The notes beneath the pieces were generated by a model that was not told the DNA's origin, did no database searches, and saw nothing but the letters and a program-made list of their open reading frames with translations. DNA of 10,713 nucleotides from DATIXD01 sp035518875. GTDB taxonomy: Bacteria; Pseudomonadota; Gammaproteobacteria; Methylococcales; Methylococcaceae. The stretch's first letter is position 1. Each line of letters begins with the position of its first letter. The position numbers and the translations under genes are program-made. Of the stretch, positions 7,166-10,713 are shown one piece after another. The DNA lies in assembly GCA_035518875.1 (NCBI GenBank), contig DATIXD010000133.1:1-10713 (forward strand), given 5' to 3'.

Positions 7166-7201
7166 GAAGCGACGACCGGTCGAGTCCCGGTCAGTCGCTT
7201 C
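7166..7201 (-). other. Intercistronic hairpin between first and second copper-cluster genes
   Basis: The gap of about 80 bases between the two genes holds a long stem: GAAGCGAC (7166-7173) pairs with GTCGCTTC (7194-7201), and GACCGG (7174-7179) pairs with CCGGTC (7187-7192). There is one bulged base and a 7-base loop. It begins 8 bases after the stop codon of the upstream gene. No T-run follows on the minus strand, so it is more likely an mRNA-stability or processing element, or a partial attenuator, than a full terminator. Confidence 0.6.
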
Positions 7202-7208
7202 GGCGGTC

Positions 7209-7799
7209 TCAAGCTGCCTTGGTCTTCTTGGTCAGGCCGTCGATGATGGCCTTGAATTTGGGATTGGACAGATAAAAAATGTAACCGGCGGCGAATAGCA
7301 CGACCAGGATGATGATGATGGTTCTGGTGGAAATCCCGCCCCCCGTAGTGCCAACCGAGAAGGGCACGTGCGCGTCGATTTTCTGCCCTTCGTTCACCAG
7401 GGTGACATGGGCGAGATAATCGCCGGGCGTGGTGAAATTGATCGCGGTATTGATGGTGCCGGTCGGGGCCGTGCCGGGTTCCTTGTAGAAGATTCTTGTG
7501 CCTTCCGGTTCCTTGGTGACTTCGAACTCCACCGTCATGTTGCGAAGCGCCTTTCCCTCATAGTCAAAGACGATTACCGAATTACCGAGTTCCGGAATGT
7601 TGTTGCAATATTCGGTGGTGCCGGACAGCTGCGGCTGATAGGCCGTGAAGTGCACGAGGTGAGGGCCCACGTTGATGCGACACTTGTCCGCTTCGACACT
7701 CGCGCCGCCGTGCGCCCAGGTCAGTGAAGTCGGGATCAATGCGGAGAGCACGATTCCGAGGGCTAACGTCAAACTTTTGGCAAAGGTTAGATTACGCAT
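7209..7799 (-). CDS. Membrane-anchored periplasmic protein of unrecognised family, first gene of the copper cluster
   Basis: I do not recognise the family of this 196-residue protein. Residues 1-29 are a signal peptide ending TSLTWA; cleavage there would leave HGGAS as the mature N-terminus, with a histidine first. The ectodomain (about 30-152) is predicted to be beta-rich. It has two cysteines (C40, C65) that could form a disulfide, further histidines (H47, H50, H131, H144), and a segment FTTPGDYLAHVTLV typical of immunoglobulin-like or CopC/YtkA-like folds. A transmembrane helix (about 158-177) is followed by a lysine-rich tail. An N-terminal histidine after signal cleavage binds copper in CopC, PmoB and LPMO proteins; the same role here is inference. 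The ATG at 7797-7799 has a strong Shine-Dalgarno and starts the signal peptide; the open frame extends 22 codons further upstream but does not look translated. It is followed by the multicopper oxidase and cupredoxin genes on the same strand. Confidence 0.8.
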   Translation of the reverse strand: MRNLTFAKSLTLALGIVLSALIPTSLTWAHGGASVEADKCRINVGPHLVHFTAYQPQLSGTTEYCNNIPELGNSVIVFDYEGKALRNMTVEFEVTKEPEGTRIFYKEPGTAPTGTINTAINFTTPGDYLAHVTLVNEGQKIDAHVPFSVGTTGGGISTRTIIIILVVLFAAGYIFYLSNPKFKAIIDGLTKKTKAA

Positions 7800-7801
7800 A
7801 T

Positions 7802-7811
7802 CTCTTCCCTC
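7802..7811 (-). promoter_or_regulatory. Ribosome binding site deciding the start at 7799
   Basis: The minus strand reads GAGGGAAGAG here, with the AGGG core 7 bases before the ATG at 7799. This supports that ATG over the upstream in-frame start at 7865, whose extra residues are charged and would hide the signal peptide. Confidence 0.7.
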
Positions 7812-7839
7812 ATTATACTTATCGTGATTGGGGTATCGC

Positions 7840-7859
7840 TTGTCTCGTCGGACGAGCAA
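7840..7859. promoter_or_regulatory. Imperfect palindrome upstream of the copper cluster, candidate operator
   Basis: CTCGTC (7844-7849) and GACGAG (7851-7856) are perfect 6-base arms around one base, extended by TTG and CAA with one bulged base. It is centred about 50 bases upstream of the first copper-cluster start codon. No regulator gene is in the window and I cannot match it to a known copper-regulator box. Confidence 0.35.
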
Positions 7860-7943
7860 GATCAACAGCTCATAGCGCCGTCCGGCTCCTCGATGACTTC
7901 ATGTAAGGATGTGGCAACTAGCAGGCCTTACCGAACAGACGCA

Positions 7944-7956
7944 GCCTATCATAGGC
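7944..7956. promoter_or_regulatory. Perfect 13-base palindrome in the intergenic region
   Basis: GCCTAT and ATAGGC flank a single C. It lies about 150 bases before the copper cluster and 80 bases after the RND stop codon. It could be a regulator site or a remnant of a terminator; there is no T-run. Apart from this, the other palindrome and the Shine-Dalgarno, the 238-base region 7800-8037 shows nothing I can support. Confidence 0.3.
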
Positions 7957-8037
7957 ACCCTTTGAATTAAAGTTTCCTTCCTCGGCACGGCGATTTTGCC
8001 GGAAACGCTTCAAACCGGTGAGACAAGCCAACGGCCA

Positions 8038-10713
8038 TTAGGTTCTGCGTCGGGCGATCAAGGTATAAATCGTCGGAATCACGAAGGTCGTGAACAGCGT
8101 GCCGATGGTTAGACCGCCAACGACGACCCAGCCGATCTGCCGCCTGCTTTCGGCGCCCGCCCCCGTGGCCAGGGCCAGCGGCAAGGCGCCGAGGATCATG
8201 GTCAGGGAAGTCATCAAAATCGGCCTTAAACGCAGGACGGCCGCTTCTTTGGCAGCCTCCCCGATCGCCCTACCCCGGGCCTGGAGCTGATTGGCGAATT
8301 CCACGATCAGAATACCGTTCTTGGTGATCAGCCCAATCAGCATGACCATCCCGATCTGGCTGTACACGTTGAGCGTCCCGCCAGAGAGTTTCAAGGACAA
8401 CAGCGCCCCGCTGATCGCCAGGGGCACGGTGAGCATGATCATGAAAGGATCGAGAAAACTCTCGAATTGAGCCGCCAGCACCAGATAGATGAAGATCAAC
8501 GCGAATCCGAAGGTGAGATAAAGCGTTCTGCTCGACTCCGTGAACTCCCGCGACTGTCCTTCCAGATCGGTCTTGAACGTGCCCGGCAACACCTCTTTCG
8601 CTGCACTGCCCATAAAATCCAGGGCTTGTCCCAGCGTGTAGCCGGGCGCGACATTGGCGCTGATGATCGCGGCTCGCAGCCGGTTGAAATGGTTCAACTC
8701 CTTGGCGGCGGCCTTTTCCTCGATCGCCACCAGATTGGCCAACTGCACCAGATCACCCTGCCGGCCGCGCGCGTAGATCGAATGCAAGTCCCTAGGCGTC
8801 GCCCGTTCCTCGTCTTCCAGCTTGAGGATCACATCATATTGTTCCCCGGACTTCTTGAAACGGGTCACTTGCCGCCCGCCCATCAGGGTTTGCAAAGTCT
8901 CGCCGATCTCATCGATTTCCACGCCGACGGCGGCGGCTTTTTCCCGGTTGACGACCACGCTCAATTGCGGTTTGTTCAGCTTGAGGTCGCTGTCCAGGTT
9001 GACGAGGCCCGGGTAAGCGGCGGCCTTGACCATCAGTTGCGCCAATGCCTGATCCAATTCCTCGTAGGAAGCCCCCTGAACGACGAACTGAACCGGCGTA
9101 TTCCTGAAGCTTTGCCCGAGTGAAGGCGGATTGATCGGAAACGCCAACACGCCCGGCAGATCCCGAAGTTTCGGCATTAACTCGGCGGCGATCTGCTGCT
9201 GCGAGCGTTCGCGCTGTTCCCAGGGTTTCAGACGAATGAAGGCAAATGCGCTGTTGACCGGATTCGGCCGTTCCAACCCCGGCGCGACCACCACGAAATA
9301 ATTGGCGATTTCAGGCACCGAGGCCAAAAACCCCTCGATTTGCCGGGCGTAGCCTTCGGTATAACTCAGCGTCGCACCTTCCGGGGCGGAAACGATGCCG
9401 ATGATGTTGCCCCGGTCCTCGAGCGGCGATAATTCCGAATTCAGGGCCTTGAACAGGAAGGCCGCGGCCACCGCAACCAGGGCCAGCACCGCAACGACCG
9501 CCCAGCGGGCGCGGAAGCAGACCTCGAGCGAGGTGCGATAAGCGTTGACGAATCCGTTCCAGACCGGCGTTTCAGGCCCTTGCTTGACCGAAGCCGGCCC
9601 GCGCAGCAGACGGGAGCACATCATCGGCGTCAGGGTCAGGGCCACAAAGCCGGATACGAGCACCGCGCACGAAACCGCCAGGGCGAATTCGGAAAATAGC
9701 CGCCCGGTGTTGCCGCTCATGAATGCCAGGGGTGCGAATACCGCCGCCAGGGTCAAGGTCATCGCGACCACCGCGAAGGCGATTTCCCGGCTGCCTTCGA
9801 AAGCGGCCTGCAAGGGCTTCATACCGCCCTCGATGCGGCGGTGAATGTTCTCCAACATGACGATGGCGTCGTCCACCACCAGCCCGATCGCCAGGACCAG
9901 TGCCAACAGGGTCAGGATATTGACCGAAAAATCGAGCAGGTAGATGAAGATGAAGGCGCCCACCAGCGAAACAGGGATGGTGACGAAAGGGATCAACGTG
10001 GCCCGCACCGAGCGCAGGAACAAAAAGGTGACGCCCAGCACCAGAATCAGGGATTCCAGCAGGGCCTTGTAAACCCCCTTGATGGACTCCTCGATGAACA
10101 GGGACGAGTCGAAGGCGATTTTGAGCTGCATGCCTTCGGGCAGGGCCTCGATGATCCGGGGCAGCTCCTCCTTGACCGCCTGCGCCACTTCCAGGGTATT
10201 CGCCGTCGCCTGTTTGACCACGCCCATGCCGACCGCCGGATCACCGTTAACGCGGACGATGTTGCGGTCGTCTTCCGCACCGATTTCGCTGCGGCCCACA
10301 TCGGAAAGTCGCACCGGGTAGCCGCTTTCCTCCCGGATGATCAAGGCGTTGAATTGCTCCGGGGTGCGCAGATCGGTTTCGCTGAGCACGGTGAACTCGC
10401 GCTGGGCGCTCTCGATACGCCCGCCAGGAATTTCCAGGTTCTGCTTGCGCAAGGACTCTTCCACATCCTTCACCGTGACCCGATAGGCCGCCATACGGTC
10501 GCGATCGAGCCAGATACGCATCGCGTAGCGGCGCTCTCCCCCGATGATCACACTGGCCACGCCCGCCAGGGTCTGCAGACGGTCCTGGACGTATCGGTCG
10601 GCGAAATCGGTGATTTCCAGCGGCGTGTGGCGGTCGCTGGAAAACGCCAGCCACAGGATCGGCTGGGCGTCCGCCTCGATCTTGCTGATGACCGGTTCGT
10701 CGATTTCCTCCGG
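8038..10713 (-). CDS. RND efflux pump inner-membrane transporter, HAE type (N-terminus beyond right edge)
   Basis: The last 891 residues of an AcrB/MexB-like proton-driven exporter; by comparison with AcrB about 126 residues are missing. The frame is open through the right edge, so the protein begins outside the window. Seen: porter-domain motifs near the start (EPVISKIEADAQPILWLAFS, then GGERRYAMRIWLD), the TM4 proton-relay pair D281-D282 in GLVVDDAIVMLENIHRR (AcrB D407/D408), TM10 lysine K798 in GLITKNGILIVEFAN (AcrB K940), and the closing RLRPILMTSLTMILGALPLA. Two aspartates in TM4 mark the drug-exporting HAE group rather than heavy-metal HME pumps. It should work with a periplasmic adaptor and outer-membrane channel; the adaptor gene is usually upstream, so beyond the window. 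A gap of 238 bases separates it from the copper cluster, so joint transcription is not implied. The substrate is unknown. Confidence 0.95.
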   Translation of the reverse strand, partial: PEEIDEPVISKIEADAQPILWLAFSSDRHTPLEITDFADRYVQDRLQTLAGVASVIIGGERRYAMRIWLDRDRMAAYRVTVKDVEESLRKQNLEIPGGRIESAQREFTVLSETDLRTPEQFNALIIREESGYPVRLSDVGRSEIGAEDDRNIVRVNGDPAVGMGVVKQATANTLEVAQAVKEELPRIIEALPEGMQLKIAFDSSLFIEESIKGVYKALLESLILVLGVTFLFLRSVRATLIPFVTIPVSLVGAFIFIYLLDFSVNILTLLALVLAIGLVVDDAIVMLENIHRRIEGGMKPLQAAFEGSREIAFAVVAMTLTLAAVFAPLAFMSGNTGRLFSEFALAVSCAVLVSGFVALTLTPMMCSRLLRGPASVKQGPETPVWNGFVNAYRTSLEVCFRARWAVVAVLALVAVAAAFLFKALNSELSPLEDRGNIIGIVSAPEGATLSYTEGYARQIEGFLASVPEIANYFVVVAPGLERPNPVNSAFAFIRLKPWEQRERSQQQIAAELMPKLRDLPGVLAFPINPPSLGQSFRNTPVQFVVQGASYEELDQALAQLMVKAAAYPGLVNLDSDLKLNKPQLSVVVNREKAAAVGVEIDEIGETLQTLMGGRQVTRFKKSGEQYDVILKLEDEERATPRDLHSIYARGRQGDLVQLANLVAIEEKAAAKELNHFNRLRAAIISANVAPGYTLGQALDFMGSAAKEVLPGTFKTDLEGQSREFTESSRTLYLTFGFALIFIYLVLAAQFESFLDPFMIMLTVPLAISGALLSLKLSGGTLNVYSQIGMVMLIGLITKNGILIVEFANQLQARGRAIGEAAKEAAVLRLRPILMTSLTMILGALPLALATGAGAESRRQIGWVVVGGLTIGTLFTTFVIPTIYTLIARRRT

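Noticed and set aside
7812..7817. Perfect minus-strand TATAAT just upstream of the first copper-cluster gene
   Set aside because: As a -10 box it would place the transcript start near 7805, inside the Shine-Dalgarno and about 6 bases from the ATG. There is also no -35 match at 16-18 bases. It is more likely a chance AT-rich motif in the leader.
8038..10713. RND pump as a copper-efflux (CusA/HME) transporter linked to the copper cluster
   Set aside because: TM4 has the two-aspartate pair of HAE drug pumps, and the 238-base gap separates it from the copper genes.

Overview
All recognisable genes lie on the minus strand, so transcription runs from high to low coordinates. The window is moderately GC-rich and reads as bacterial chromosome, most likely gammaproteobacterial. 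The reason is that the HrpA fragment follows the enteric HrpA pattern along its whole visible length, and the other genes (HAE-type RND pump, NodI/NodJ-like ABC exporter, AbrB/VapC pair, REP-like palindromes) fit that group. The emphasis on copper proteins could suit a methanotroph or ammonia oxidiser, but no diagnostic gene for either is present, so this is only a guess.

Layout in transcription order. 10713-8038 is most of an RND drug-efflux pump whose N-terminus lies beyond the right edge. 8037-7800 is a 238-base intergenic region with two short perfect palindromes and a clear ribosome binding site for the next gene. 7799-4546 is a three-gene copper cluster: a 196-residue protein of unrecognised family, a two-domain multicopper oxidase, and a cupredoxin with rusticyanin-like ligand spacing. 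4389-2706 is an ABC-2 exporter (ATPase then permease, overlapping). 2583-1949 is an AbrB-type antitoxin and VapC-type PIN toxin pair, overlapping by 4 bases. 1759-1 is the N-terminal half of the DEAH-box helicase HrpA, running off the left edge.

The most interesting part is the copper cluster. All three products have an N-terminal signal peptide, a periplasmic beta-rich or copper-binding domain, one C-terminal transmembrane helix and a short lysine-rich tail. They therefore look like three copper-related proteins tethered to the outer face of the inner membrane. A plausible but untested reading is an electron-transfer or copper-oxidation relay: the cupredoxin passes electrons to or from the oxidase, and the 196-residue protein helps bind or deliver copper. 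Its predicted mature N-terminus is a histidine. A strong hairpin sits between the first two genes and another lies after the third.

The second notable feature is a palindromic element of about 50 bases inside hrpA. It lies in a 72-base segment that adds 24 residues in frame between helicase motif Ia and the GYKVRF segment. Two REP-like hairpins sharing a 12-base core also occur in intergenic regions, so this genome probably carries dispersed palindromic repeats.
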